A DNA stretch of 64,000 nt from contig JAWUZG010000159.1 in assembly GCA_036785705.1 (NCBI GenBank), positions 4,340,001 to 4,404,000 of the forward strand, in the 5' to 3' direction. The stretch comes from Acanthornis magna. Its lineage: Eukaryota > Chordata > Aves > Passeriformes > Acanthizidae. This document shows, piece after piece, positions 39,182 to 51,621 of this stretch (position 1 is its first letter; each line of letters starts with the position of its first letter). The notes beneath the pieces are model-generated. The model searched no databases. It had not been told where the DNA came from and saw only the letters and a list, made by a program, of their open reading frames with translations. Made by a program: the position numbers and the translations under genes.

Positions 39182-39215
39182 AAAACAAAACAAAACAAAA
39201 CAAACAAAAAAAAAA
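39182..39215. repeat. (AAAAC)n microsatellite
   Basis: AAAACAAAACAAAAC-type steps end in CAAACA and an A run. Confidence 0.9.
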
Positions 39216-40500
39216 TAGCATATGTCTTTTCACTAGATCGGGGTAGAATTTTTATTCCTTTGTTAACACAATACACTTTGATCTGATTTCTATTGTACTT
39301 TGCAATTAGAGGCTGCAAAGGAAGGGCTATTTAAGGAACTTGTTTTCTCAGAAACATAAGAAGACATCCAACACAGTGGCAAAAGCAGTTCAAGTGGTCA
39401 AACTACAGTAGCAAATACGCAGCCAAACAGCCTGGTGCAGCCAGAGCTATCTTTTGGTTATAACCATGCCCCACTTCTCCCCCACACCAATAACAAGCTG
39501 TTTCACTTGCAGCACATAAGCACAAACCTCCCCAAATAAAACACTTGCCTCAGTTCTCCCTTTACATTCTCATCAGCAACTTTCCACTTTTTACCTAATC
39601 AATGCGCTAAACAGAAAAATTAAATAGACTAGAAAGCTACATCTTTATTTTCATCTTGTGCTTTCCTCCTTTATTCCATTCACCTACAAATCTCTGGTTT
39701 ATCCCTGTTCAGTGTTATCAGGCTCATGATATTTAGATTGGTGATGTTTATTTCTCCTACAGTCCCAGTGCTCAGGCTCTTAAGATTATTTGAGAATCCC
39801 AACTTCAATTTAAAAATCCTTATACTGCTAGCTCTCAGGTTCTGGAGAACTGTATGAAAGTATGACTCAAGTGTACTCTAAAAGCTCTATGTAAAAGGCA
39901 AAGAAAAGGTTTATTCTGAACAAAACAAAAAACAGACTACATTCTTCAGGCTTTTCCAGAAATGCTTGTTGGAGATTTTTTTTAATTGCTAGGATTTGTG
40001 AAGTAATTATGAGTTAGTGCTGTATTCTGATCACAAACAGGTATTTCATACAAATATCACAAACCTGGCGTAGTGCATAACAGGCCAAACATTTTCAAGG
40101 AGCACTGTCAGAATAGCAGAGGGTCAACATTAAATGGTGAGTAAAACCATCTCCTTGTAGCCCTTTCTCATCACACTGAGGTATAAAGGGTGACAAACTA
40201 GGGCAGGTTTTGCTCTCGTGACATGACCAACTTGCTCACAATCAGTGTGGCAATGCGATTCACATAGTGTCCCCCACCAAAACCACCCTCAAATTCTCTT
40301 TTTTTTTTTTCCCAGGGGTCATTGAACAGTCCCCAGGCCCTCAGGGCAGCAAACACCCCACAAGAAAACTTTATCTGCAATGTCCTTTTCCCCCATTTCC
40401 CATCGCAGGAAAATAATCTGCTCTGCCCCAGAAAACAGTTCTTCCTTTACCACAGCAAAGCCCTACTGAAGAACACTCCCATGTGCATTCATACAGTAAA
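39216..40500. other. A/C-skewed flank of the composition switch
   Basis: No gene recognised. By hand count, 39361-39660 has A 100, T 76, G 39, C 85, and 39901-40500 has A 186, T 164, G 104, C 146. A T12 run followed by CCCAG (40299-40314) looks like a plus-strand 3' splice acceptor but leads into no recognisable exon. Confidence 0.6.
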
Positions 40501-41335
40501 ATCTAGACTATCACCTCAACTTTTGCATAATCAATAAACTCTAAGCAGAGTGGCCCTGCGTTCACCTGTACCTGTGAGCAGCCGTGTCCTGGATCCGATG
40601 GCTCTGTCTTCAGGCCCAGCAGAGGGTGAGTCTCTGTTCCTGGCTGGAAATGGCACATTTCTGGGGAGGGACAGCTGCCATGGAGCTCTTGGCAGCTCAC
40701 CTGCTGCTGGAGGGGTGAGGTGGGCAGCCAGAGCCTGGGGATGGTGCAGCAGGTACCTGGTTTTTGTTTGTGGTTTGTAAATCCCTGGCTATAAGCTCCA
40801 GAGAAACAAGGCACTGTGGGATTTAGCCTACAAGTCTTGGTTTCGCAGACTGTCAGAGATTTGCAGTAAATGGTGGCTGCATGTTGGGTCCCTTGTGTGG
40901 CTTTTGGGTTATTCCCAATCCCCAGTCCATGTTGGAGTTTGCGGCTGAGGGAGCTGAGCCGTGAGGGAAGCAGCTTCTGTCTGGAGTTATGTCCAAAAGA
41001 GATGTGGACTTGGTTTATTCTGCTGCGTGTGGAGCACATGTTAAAACAAACATAACAGAACTGGGCTGTGTGAGAAATTTGAAAGGTAAAAAACCTTGTG
41101 TTTTGTTGACTTGAAAGCTGTGGCCTGATAAGGAAAAGGGATGAGGGGGGAAAAAAAAATCTCAGTTGCTGCAAAGGGGAGCCAGGTAGGCAGGTGCTGT
41201 ATGTGGCAGTGCTGCTGCACTGGTTCAGAATTGCTTTACTTTGTTGGAATTGTTGCTGCAGAGTTTGCAAAGAAGGTTTGAACTCCTCACAAATGCCTGT
41301 GTCTGGAGAACTTATGATCTGGTTCACTAATTACA
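40501..41335. other. G/T-skewed, GC-richer switch region; possible origin or promoter
   Basis: Strand bias reverses here. By hand count 40561-41160 has A 135, T 162, G 191, C 112, opposite in sign to the left flank for both base pairs, and GC rises to about half. Six runs of three or more G lie between 40624 and 40740 on the plus strand. A weak TATA-like AATCAATAAAC is at about 40529-40539, and ATGG at 40598 is followed by AGG|GTGAGT (GT at 40626-40627), a good donor shape. The minus strand is open for 274 codons (40503-41327), serine/glutamine/proline-rich with no domain I recognise; the low G content of that strand lowers its stop frequency, so I do not call a CDS. Confidence 0.45.
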
Positions 41336-41630
41336 GAACAGGGTGGAAAGGTTACAGCTAAAAAGCTACAATATAGGCAGATCTGCAAACCTTAATTGTA
41401 CTTCAGTTTTGCTCCTGTTCAGGCTACAGTTGGAACATCATTTAGAGGTTAGTGTATTGCTTAGAGGTATGAATAAAAATCCTTAATTAACACCGCAGCA
41501 AAGAACTTTGGTTACTTATTTGGTCTAAGATTTTTTTTTTAAATGGATAACTGAATAATAATATATTGCCCTGAAGTGAAAAATTATCACCTTACTAATA
41601 TTTCTTTCAAAACCTCTTGATTTTAAATTA
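41336..41630. other. T-rich non-coding DNA
   Basis: It continues the T>A bias of the right-hand side. No motif or repeat of note. Confidence 0.5.
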
Positions 41631-41770
41631 AGAGTAGTGGTTTTGTGATTAAACCCCTGGGTAGAAATTCAGTAGATTTGAGTCCCATTCTCAGGTCTGA
41701 GCCAGACTTATTCTGTGACCCTGGGTTAGGTGTTGGTCACCAGGGCTGGCTTTACAGCACCCATCTGCTT
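41631..41770 (+). mobile_element. Probable ancient MIR/CORE-SINE remnant
   Basis: GAGTAGTGGTTTTGTGATTA, then TTTGAGTCCCATTCTCAG, GAGCCAGACTTATTCTGTGACC and CTGGGTTAGGT follow the order of the tRNA-derived MIR family: the A-box-side AGTGGTTAAG, the B-box-side GGGTTCGAATCCCGGCTCTG, then CACTTACTAGCTGTGTGACCTTGGGCAAGT. The match is old and gapped. MIR-type elements predate the amniote radiation, so their occurrence in a bird or reptile is expected. Confidence 0.55.
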
Positions 41771-42325
41771 TTAATTGCTAATACAGTGCAGTTGAGAAAT
41801 TGCCAATTGGACTAGCAGGACTTTTTGCATTAGCTGCAGTTGACTTTGGATCAGACCCTTTTGTCTGTCTGTTTGCTAAATGTATGGATGGAGGACCAGG
41901 CTCTGGTTAACTGGAGTATTGGAAGTATGTATTAATTAGCATTGTGCACTGCTGAGAAATTACAGATAGATTTTTCTAAGTAGAGAAATACATTTGGTAC
42001 AATAAAATAGCACAATATTAATACTACTGCTCTGTTAATTCAGAGTGTTAGGTTAAAAATTTACTCACTAAGCTGTCTCTAAAGTACAAGACACTATCAC
42101 TTAGATTTAAAATGCCTAATTTCTATGCCAGTATGAGAAAACAAAGAAATACATCAAAATGTTTTCCTTCAGAAAAGTCTAGTCCTGGTGATACACCTGT
42201 AGTTGTTTGAGAAGTGATTTAATTTGCATGCCAACATCAGCTCAGCACCCTCTACGCTGTCTGTGCTCTCCTGAACACTTGGATAGGGGAAAAAAGAAAA
42301 ACAAAAAGCCAAACCAAACAAACAA
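41771..42325. other. AT-rich non-coding DNA
   Basis: A POU octamer ATTTGCAT is present at 42232-42239. Nothing else is supportable. Confidence 0.55.
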
Positions 42326-42402
42326 CAAATATATATTTATATATGTGGTTATATGTGGTTATATGTGGTATTATATATTTATATATATTTATATATCTAT
42401 AA
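42326..42402. repeat. AT repeat containing a 10-bp x 3 unit
   Basis: A TATATA tract interrupted by three tandem units ATATGTGGTT at 42341-42350, 42351-42360 and 42361-42370 (the last ends in A). Each unit carries TGTGGT. Confidence 0.9.
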
Positions 42403-45029
42403 GGAACCTCAATAGTAAGTTGAAGTTTTAGACTATGAATTTGACACTTGTTTTGGACTGGGGTCAAAAACATCAGTAATCAAAACTGAATTTTTTTGGG
42501 GGGAGTTTAATTTTGTTTATTCTCTTACAATTTAATCTGCTGTTGTTTCTCCCAGTGTTCTGTGTATTGTTTCATTATGTGACAGAAATAACTGACACTG
42601 TCACATCTGTGCCACAGAAAACAAGCATGAATCTTGTGAGAAGCAATGAGTAACTGGTAGGGTCCATTGCAGTTCCACCTCTGTGCAAACTCCCATCAGT
42701 CTGATGGGTTGGATGGAGAGAGAGATAAAGCAGATTAGGAAGTAATGACTGGAGGAAAAACTGTATTAAGTTATTTTCACATTTAGATCGGGATAGTTAT
42801 AACCAGAATCTCAGGAGCCGTTATTTTAAGCATTGGTGAATAATGCAGTACACTACATTAAGTTTTATGTACAGCATTTGGAACCTTGGGATGACTACTG
42901 CAAACTTTCCATCACTGTTAGTTTGCACAATGACCTTTTATCTTCATTAGGCAATACTCTGAAATTGCCCTAAGTATGCCAGTATGGATTCTTTGGTGGT
43001 GTAAATTAGGATATGCATTGATGTTAATGGGGCTGTTTGCATTTATTAGTATAAATTAGTTTTAGTATTCTCTCACATCATAAATCACAATGGACATCAG
43101 GAAAGTCATTTAACAGCACTGATGTATAAACAGTGAAAATGAGGAAACAATTGACTCCATTATTCAATGTTTAGTGGCAGAAATGTGTCTGAAGTGTGTG
43201 TGTGTATTTCCCAAGCTTCACCCTTAGTTGAGATGAGGCAATGAATGGACAGGAACAGTGACAAAGGATGAGCTCTAATAGAGAAAGTTGTTGGACAGGA
43301 AAAAATATCCCAAATCTAAACCTTGAGCCCCTATTGTTACTGACAACCGCATCAAATAATTTGAATTTCTGAGATGTTACCATACAGCAAATGCATAATA
43401 CAAATAATAATTCATAGGTAGGTAAATGACAGCTAGTCAGGCAAGCCTGAACATCTGTTTTATAGTGAATGAACATTGAACACTTCTGGCATCTAGTGCT
43501 CTATTTTTACCCCAAAAATCCATACAATATTTAAACCCTTTTCATGCTGCATTTTGATTCATTATTCCATATTGATATCACACAAAGCTGTGATTTCCTT
43601 ATGTATAAAAAAGACTTGCTGGGTTTATTTGTCGAGGGAATTTGTAAGGAAAACTTGTATAGAATATAAAAATTTTGAGATAGCAGAAAGTATTTAATCA
43701 TGGCAATGGGTTTTTCAAGTGATTTTTCTTTGTGACAAACCAAATATGTATTATATTATTTGTGGATCAGTATATCTAACGTCAGCACACATTGCTGTTT
43801 ATTGGCTCATTTTATCATGCTGAACTGTCACAAGCTTCTTATTAATCTGTCTCTGAAGGATCAAAATGCTTTAATAAATATATTAGTTCCTTTAGATCTT
43901 GGGCTAAAATGAAACTGTTAGTTAAATGTACTGTGACTTTGAGTGAAGATACCTTTAGAGAGATTTAAAATGGGAGCATGTTATATAAATCTAAGTTTGA
44001 CAAAGCAGAATGTATCTTTCTTTTAATGGCCAATTAGGGCTCAAATAAAAAAGTAAAAAGCCCTTTTCCAGACAAAATGTGAGACTTCTTTGTTATGTGA
44101 TAAGATTGATTTATCAAAGGGGTGATTAACTTTGCAGTTCCATAGAGAAAGTCTTTGCCTGTGTGGGGTGTTCATTTTCATGTGCAGATTGATGTGCTGT
44201 GAAGTCTGTACACATCATAAATGCATGTATGGGGCAAGGGCTCAGGAAAGTGCTCGCCTTTCACTGCTACAAAGAGGTAGATAAGAAGTTGGGTTTTTAC
44301 TTTATTATGAAAATTCATGTACTTAATTCAGCTGCCAGGGACAAACAGGAGAGCGCCTAAAGGAAAAGCAGCCCCTGAAAGGAGTGTAAGACCACTCTGC
44401 AGAGGGAAGGGAGGGTTCAGCTGATGGCAGAGAGCTCATTTTTTGCACAGTCAGAATAAGTGTGGCCTCTGAGCACACAGCAGTCAATGTTTGCTTTCTA
44501 TCTAAGGATCAAAAGGAGGAGTGGTTGATGTATGCCATTTTCAAAGGGGAATGCATTTTAGTAACAGCATCAGATTTAAGAGAAAGAAATTGAGATCATC
44601 CGTGTGATATTGTCACTGCAATTCCACTTCAGATTGCTTGGGAGTTCTCCCCAGATGAACCTGCAGACCTTTGGGTATGAACCCTCTGCAGTGGGAGCGA
44701 GGGTTTTATTGTAGCTGTGTACTGAGTTAACTGCTGTTCCTGAGCATCCATTCCACCATCTGAAAGGATTACACCTAAGATCTTGCCTTTTGTTGGTCAA
44801 GTTTTTTAGCTTGCTGAGATCTTAACATCAACAGCATGGGTTTTGATTTTATACATGGGTTTGAAAAGAAAATGCTCAACTTGAAGTGCCCAAATCTTTT
44901 TATATATCTCTCTTGAAGAATTTACGTCTCGAGTTAAACAGGGTAAGAGAGAAGTTGTATGTAATGTTACTTATTTCAGCTTTCATCTGGAAAAGCTCCA
45001 CAAGTATCAGGATATTGTCTTTGTTTTAA
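42403..45029. other. AT-rich non-coding DNA, T>A and G>C
   Basis: No gene or transposon recognised. Hand count over 43921-44220 gives A 95, T 102, G 65, C 38. A weak CTCF-like CTGGCATCTAGTGC is at 43486-43499 (12 of 14 core positions on the minus strand), without the usual GCC before ATCTAGTG. Confidence 0.55.
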
Positions 45030-45560
45030 TAAACTGGCCTTTGATATTATGCCCACATTGAAATGTTCATGGCGATTAGCAATTTTAGATCAACACCCAA
45101 TGTGGAAACAGAATTTTATTGATGTGTACAGTAGTGAACATGTTGAAGATGAACATGTGGGAATAGCCAGGCCTGTAAAACTTCTTGGAAAAGCAAACCC
45201 ACGGGGCCTGAAATTAATTTGTTTTCAAATGCAAGGGAATGTCTCTGTGCAGCCACAGAAGAATGGATCTCATTTCCACTCAGGGTTAGTTTGCACAGAC
45301 CATCCATCCATCAGTCTCCTTCCTTAGGAGTGTTAACAGTTTGGCACTACTTTATTTCCCTTAAATCTTAGCAACCACCCATGATATTGTTACAGCACAT
45401 TACATGGCTTTTCCTCTGTGTCATTGTGTATTGCCATTGGGAAATGAAGCATAAAAAGGCTGCCATTAGAGCACATCATTAAATAAGACTGCATGAATTC
45501 CAACTGTTGAACAATTGATCAGTTCCATTTTGAGCCAAAGAGATGCTTTATCCCAGTTGA
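45030..45560. promoter_or_regulatory. Weak candidate conserved block
   Basis: Complex, repeat-free sequence with GCGATTAGC at about 45072-45080 and several ATTA cores. The 92-codon plus frame at 45049-45327 is long for AT-rich DNA and not low complexity, but matches no family I recognise and has no splice context. Either a conserved non-coding element or nothing. Confidence 0.2.
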
Positions 45561-48500
45561 GTTCTTTTAACATAAAAAAAAAAATCCATGTTTTAGTGGT
45601 GCCTTTAATTTCCTTTAATTTTTCTTTTAGAAATTGTGCAGTAATATCAGCTTCTATCTTGTAAAGGAAAAGATCAAAGCATACCAGAACTTATGTGCAT
45701 GTGCTAAATGTGAGAAAGTTAGAAATTAACTCCCAAGTGCTGTAAGTTTTCTGAACTATCTGAAAGTAATTCATGCTGAGGGGTTGTTTTAAGACCCCGT
45801 TTTAGCTGGGTGCAAAGCACAGTCACAGTTGTTCAATTAACTGCAGCCAGAAAGACTGGATTTAGCTCCAACATCATTTTTTTGGTTGCGTTGAAGTTGT
45901 TCACTTACATCCCATTTGCTACTTCACTCATTTCGAAGCTTTGGTATTTTGCTGTGGTGTTTTTGAAGCTCTTCAAGTATTTTTCTGGTCTCTTATTCCA
46001 CCGAGCTTGAAATGTGCATGTTGTGAGAGCAGATCAATAAGAGCAGGGAGTGTGGGCAGGGATGCACACAGCTATGCTTGAGCAGTGACTTCTCTGTTTT
46101 CTCTTTCTCTCCGTGTTCAAACATGGCCTGAGCCATCCGTATCCTCCGACTTTCCCTTCGGTGACCTGAAGTCACCTCTCAGTCAATAGCAACTTCATCA
46201 GTTGTGCTGTACTGTGGAGTTACACATAGGTAATGTGTACACACAAATTATTTTTGACGGCACTCATAGACTGCAGATTTCCATCTCTGCTTTGGAGCAT
46301 GTGAGCGTTCACCAAACAACTCATTCACCAAACAATTGAGCTTCCCACACGTAATTTAAGGTAGACAAAAGGGTGGTTCAAGTGTTTGGATAGTTTAAAT
46401 TAATTAGTACTAAGGGTGGCAAATGACTCTAACTCCACATCACTAATGATCTTTGGATCACTGAGTACTGGTGGTCATTCTGCTGTGAAGAGTATTGTGA
46501 CATCTTTGACCGTGAAGACTGTGTCAGGATTTTTGGCGGAATTAATGTCCTTTTGAACCCTAAATTGGACTTTTCATGCCAGGTGGCAATGGCCTTGTTG
46601 CATTGTTGATCAGATGCAGCAACTCCAGAAATTATAGGAAGTAGGGAGCGAATAGAATGTCCTCTTTATTCTCAAAAACTCCAGCAAGTGCTTCAGAATG
46701 CATCTCGCTGTCCCTTGGTGCTCAGAGTGACCTTATCACAGGAATACATCAAAGAGAGCACACTGGTTCATTTACTGAAGAGAATAATGTCACACAGCTG
46801 CTGCTGCTCTCGTGTCCCTGGATCCTCAAATTGGCCTTACATTTTCTTTCTTATAGGCATCATCAAAAAGAAAAACAATTCACAGTGGTAAAATAATGAA
46901 TATTGAAGAGCATTTTAATGAAATACTATAAAGATTATGGAGTTAAACTGGGTGGGATTTGAAATAAAAGATTACCAGAGGCATAATTCCCTCTTCATTA
47001 CTAGTTTCTGACTAAGTCATCAACAGTAAAAATTACTGTAGATTCTGATGCCCCTTGCTTTGTCCCTTATGGCTGCAGGGTCCAAATATTCGTGTGCATT
47101 CTCAAGGCTTGTAGGAGTAGAAATACAAGCACTTTGACACTGTGGGAGAATGCAAAACTGAATATTTTTGAAGTCATTCTCTTAGAGCCAGAGGGTTGAG
47201 CTCAGATAAAACCACTTGGCTTTTTTGCTTCAAACTTGTCACCATTCAATTAGAGTCAAATTTGGACAGTTTTCTAATGAAAGCTGCAATATTTTTCTCT
47301 ATTCTTACTATATTCACAGAAAAAAAAAATCTAAAGCTCTGCCTGTGGAATCTCTATCTGTTCTTGTCTTGTTTGTTAGAACAAATATTAGCAGAGGTTA
47401 AAGGCAAAAGAGTGTAATTCAACCACATCTGCGTTTTATGCCAGCTATTTAAATTCAATCTTTATTTTCCCTGAACATTTTCATCTTTGTATTTTTGACT
47501 GTATGGAAAGTTCCCCTTTAGGATTTAGAACGAAGCTGCAGGAGAAAAAAAAAGTGGTCCATTGTTAAATCTTCAAAGAAAAAGATTCAGGGATAAAAGT
47601 AAAATTGAAATACAAAAGATTTTTTAAAGTTATTTAATGTTTCAAAATGTGGCTTTGGCCTCTGCCTACTGGCCAGTTTCAAATTTACTGTCTAAGAACT
47701 GAAATTTCAAAGGTGGTTTGGAAATGCCTTTTTTCCTGCATTAAGTAATGTGAGGGCATATGGCCCTTTAGTCTGAGCACATGGCACTAAAAATATACAC
47801 GTGGGGAATGCTTTGTTTCAGAGTCACTTTTTTCCTTTCATTTGTTTCTGAAATCAAAGTTTTTGTGTTCTTGAAAAGAATGAGCCCGTGTAATGTCATG
47901 CTTTGAAATGCTGTTCTCTTGACATTATAAGACCATGAAAGGTAGAACTTTGACTAACTGTGTTATTCCTTCACCTTAAAGACATTGTCAAGTTTGCTAA
48001 GCTCTAAATATGACCCACCTAGTTTTGTTTCTTTTACCTCTTATTCTGTTACAAAGCTCATTTGATTCTTTTCTACCTGCAGTGCTTCAGAGCTTGCTTT
48101 TTTCATAAAGTTTAACAAATAAAAACCAAGGAGCTTAGATTTCAAGTGACTTTTCCATAATTCAGATCAATGTAGGCAGGTGATTGCAGTGTGCAAACTT
48201 TATTTTAACTGATTTGTGCTTATCCAACAATGAGCAAAACTGGTTTAGAATTAGTTGTGCCTTTTGATGTGTGGATACAGTGCTGATCAAAGTCCTTGAT
48301 AGCCATTCATGTGAATCCCTGGACAGGCTTTGTCCCCATTAAAAATATATCCCATTGCAATAATCCTCAGACAACCCCCCTCCTTTTCAAGTGAAAATAA
48401 TTTTAACTTGACCCCTTTAACTCACAGACCTAAATCCCCAAATTGAGCAATGTACTTTTGTTTTAAATCGGAGTAGCTCCAACCAACAAAACTAAATCCC

Positions 48501-49599
48501 TAATGCTTTAATTACCTATAATGATCTCCATCACAAATATTCTGCTTATTATGGCCCAGAAAATGGTCTTACTGAAAACCAGGCACCACCTTTGTGTATA
48601 ATAGTCACTGTGATATATATGCATATATATTTTTATATATTTATGTATACACAAACACATTAGAATTGTTGCTCAATAGGTTCTGCAACTGTGAAAGATA
48701 CTTATTTTTAGTCCATCCCATCATTTTTATCTCCATATCTAACTGAAAGTGCACTTCTGATCTTGGAACTTATCTCGGTTCTCTTAAGTCAATAGCTGTA
48801 TATAGCTGAAAAATTGGCTTTTATGATCAGAAAGTTTTAAAAGCTCAATTTTGCTCATAATTGCTATATATTGAAAATTAATTTTGCAAGTGTAATGTGA
48901 TAAGAAAACTCCTGACTTCAGTAAAAACCATTTTATGCCCAACAGAAACAGGAAACACCCAAGGCTTCACTTTGAAGTCCCTGAAACCCAAAGATCAGAA
49001 TGAGTCTAAAATACCCTGAGCCCTGCATAACTACAATTATTACCTCAGCCTCTGTGGTAGCTTAAGTTCTTGGTTGAATAAGTATTAGATCAATGGTGAG
49101 CAAACACTGTGCATTTCTAAAAAAAGTGCATATAGGCCCATCCACAGAATATTCCTTTCCCATTGCCCTCTTGAATTGGCAGCCGAGAGAAAACTTGAGT
49201 GTAATTTGCCTCCATTTTTTTTCTTTTTTTTTTTTTTTTTATGGGAACACATAACTATTGTGCTTGATGGGGAAGCTCCAAGACTTGCTGGGTCTTTAAA
49301 ACAAAAAAATAAATCCTACTGCAGGGATGTGGATTAGAGAGTTGTAACAGATAGGCAGACAATTGAGAAATTAATCTCATTTCATAAGCTACAGATTTAG
49401 TCCCAGATTGGAGTGAGCCTTACCACAAAGTTTAGTGATGAATGTGGAAAAAGTGGAAACAATCTTCTTTGGTTCTACTATCTAAAATAAAATTGAAGTG
49501 ACATTTTTCAAATGAGAATACATTGTCTGCTGCTTTGTCTGGTTCTTTCATTTCAGCTTTGTTAGATCTTTTGTTTCTTTGATGCTCAGAATATTGCAC
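45561..49599. other. AT-rich non-coding DNA with simple repeats
   Basis: It contains a TATA-type tract at about 48612-48650 and a T8-C-T17 tract at 49215-49240. Composition flips locally to A/C-rich at about 48900-49020. No coding sequence or transposon is recognised. Confidence 0.6.
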
Positions 49600-49900
49600 C
49601 ATTTGGCTCTAAAACCTACATTAGAAGAGCATTAATTAAAGGCAGACACAGTGCAACGGAGACACTGTTAAAATTATGCTTGAAGGTACAATGTAATTAA
49701 TTTTGTACAAGTGAAACATAAAAGAGAGAATGAAACCGGAGGAAATAGCAGCATATCCTCACAAAATGATGATGAGAAATACAATTGCAAATCAGACAAA
49801 ATGTGAAAGGACATATGAAATAATTAGATCGCAAGAAAGAAATCAAAACAAAGGGTAACCTGCTAATTGCTCATGAAAATTAAGCAAAGAATGTATAACT
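49600..49900. promoter_or_regulatory. Candidate homeodomain-site-rich block
   Basis: A-rich complex sequence with CATTAATTAAAG, AATGTAATTAATTTTG, AATAATTAGATC and CTAATTGCTC, all with ATTA cores, within 300 bases and no simple repeat. It resembles AT-rich conserved enhancers. AT-rich DNA gives such cores by chance, so confidence is low. Confidence 0.25.
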
Positions 49901-51618
49901 AATGTTCAAGGTTCTTGGGGTTTGTTTTGGGGTGCTTTTCTGTGAAGTGTAAGATTGCTATTAAGTATCTGTCCTGTCAGTAAAATGAGGTTGTAAATTT
50001 TGTATCATAATTTCCTGACAGGTATGTAAAGAACTGAGTACAAAGCCTCACTTAAAAGCGAGTTCTCTGTTAGAAGCTATCCAAGGTAATGGGTTGGGAT
50101 CTGGGTTATGGTCCCCAGGTTGAAAATGAGGGCACGTGACATAATTAGCTGTAATTCTGTCTGTACAAGAGAAGCAAAAGGCTTTAGGAAACTGCTTTAT
50201 TGAAATTGGTCATTTTAAGTAACAATTAAACTTCTGCAGTTCTCGTCAGAACCCCTGTGGTTCAACCTCAGTTGTGAGCGTTCTTGAGTGAAGCACTTTA
50301 AAAGATCAAAAATGTGACTTGAACATTTATCCTGTACTCCAGAGTTTAAGTGAGCCCGAGGTTTGCACAGGTCTGTGGTGACACTCTTTGAAGGTGCAAC
50401 ATAAAACAGAATGAGAGTTTATCACGTGTTCAAAGATCTCTGTTGCACGTGATGAGCTCCTGTTGATGGCTGGGATTGCCAAATTTGTGGTTTGCCTGCG
50501 GAGCTGTAATTCCAGTTGAGTGGAAATAGTCTCTCTGTTGGGATAATATTGTTACCAGCTGTGGGAGGATGGTACTGCTTGAGTTTTAGTGGGACCAGAT
50601 TACAGATGATTATCAAAGCCTTTTTCTTTTGGTTCAGGTTTAAAAAAAAAAGTCACCAGAAATGTCAGAATACTGTTTCACACCCCACACCCATCTATTT
50701 CTGTCATCTGGGAGAAAGCAGCTAGAAATCCTCCTGGCAAGAACTTCAGTGTTTTCCTTGCTGACAAAGAAATGTATTTGATGAGAGGAAAATCCTGAAG
50801 CTTCTTTTAAAACACGATGTAGTTTTATGTATATTATCTGCCTTAAGACTCTATAGATTATATCTTCTTGCCAATTTTAAAATTTTCCTAAATGTGGTAA
50901 CTAACTAGCTTCTAGTAGTTGACTTTTTAAACTTTGAGTTCCTTTCTTTCATTGTCTGAATAAGTCAGTTTATTCCTGTCTTCCATCAGAGCCAAAATGG
51001 AAAATGGCCAGTGAGAAGCAATTCTAGCTGAGGATCAGCCAAAGCCCAGCGCACTTCTCCAACTGTGGGTCAGAAAGTGCAGGCTGCTTTCTCCAAAATA
51101 GGAACTAAATATCAGCATTCCCAGGGATCCAGAAGGCTTCTTGCAAGAGCAAGATCATTAACTGCCCACAGCCTGAAAATTCGCACAGAAAAACTTGATC
51201 CCTTAGCAAAAATATCGATCCCTTAACATCCTTTGCAGTGTTATTGGACTTTCTACACTTCTGAAGCTTTCTTAATTAGTCACAAACTCCTGAGCTGGAA
51301 AGCTGTGTAATTCATAGCACAATAACACCTCCTCTGTTGTGTGTGCTTTGTCATCCACTGGGGTTTTGAGGAGTTTTAAATAAATCCCTTTTTTAGTATT
51401 ATATAGCACACTGCAATAAACTCCTTTAAAATATTTTACTTACAAGGTGATCTGTTTTGCAGTGAATTGAAGGACAAGAGAAGTTTCAAAACAAAGTATG
51501 TTTTAAGGTAAAACACATTGAACTGCTTCTAGTGTTTGCAATTACATTGTTCAGTCCATACTTTTTTTGCTGAAATGTCAAACCACACCATTTCAAAATC
51601 AAACTAAAGGAAAAACTG

Positions 51619-51621
<3 letters not shown>
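49901..51621. other. Non-coding DNA, no gene seen
   Basis: No repeat family, RNA gene or domain-bearing frame recognised. Confidence 0.6.
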
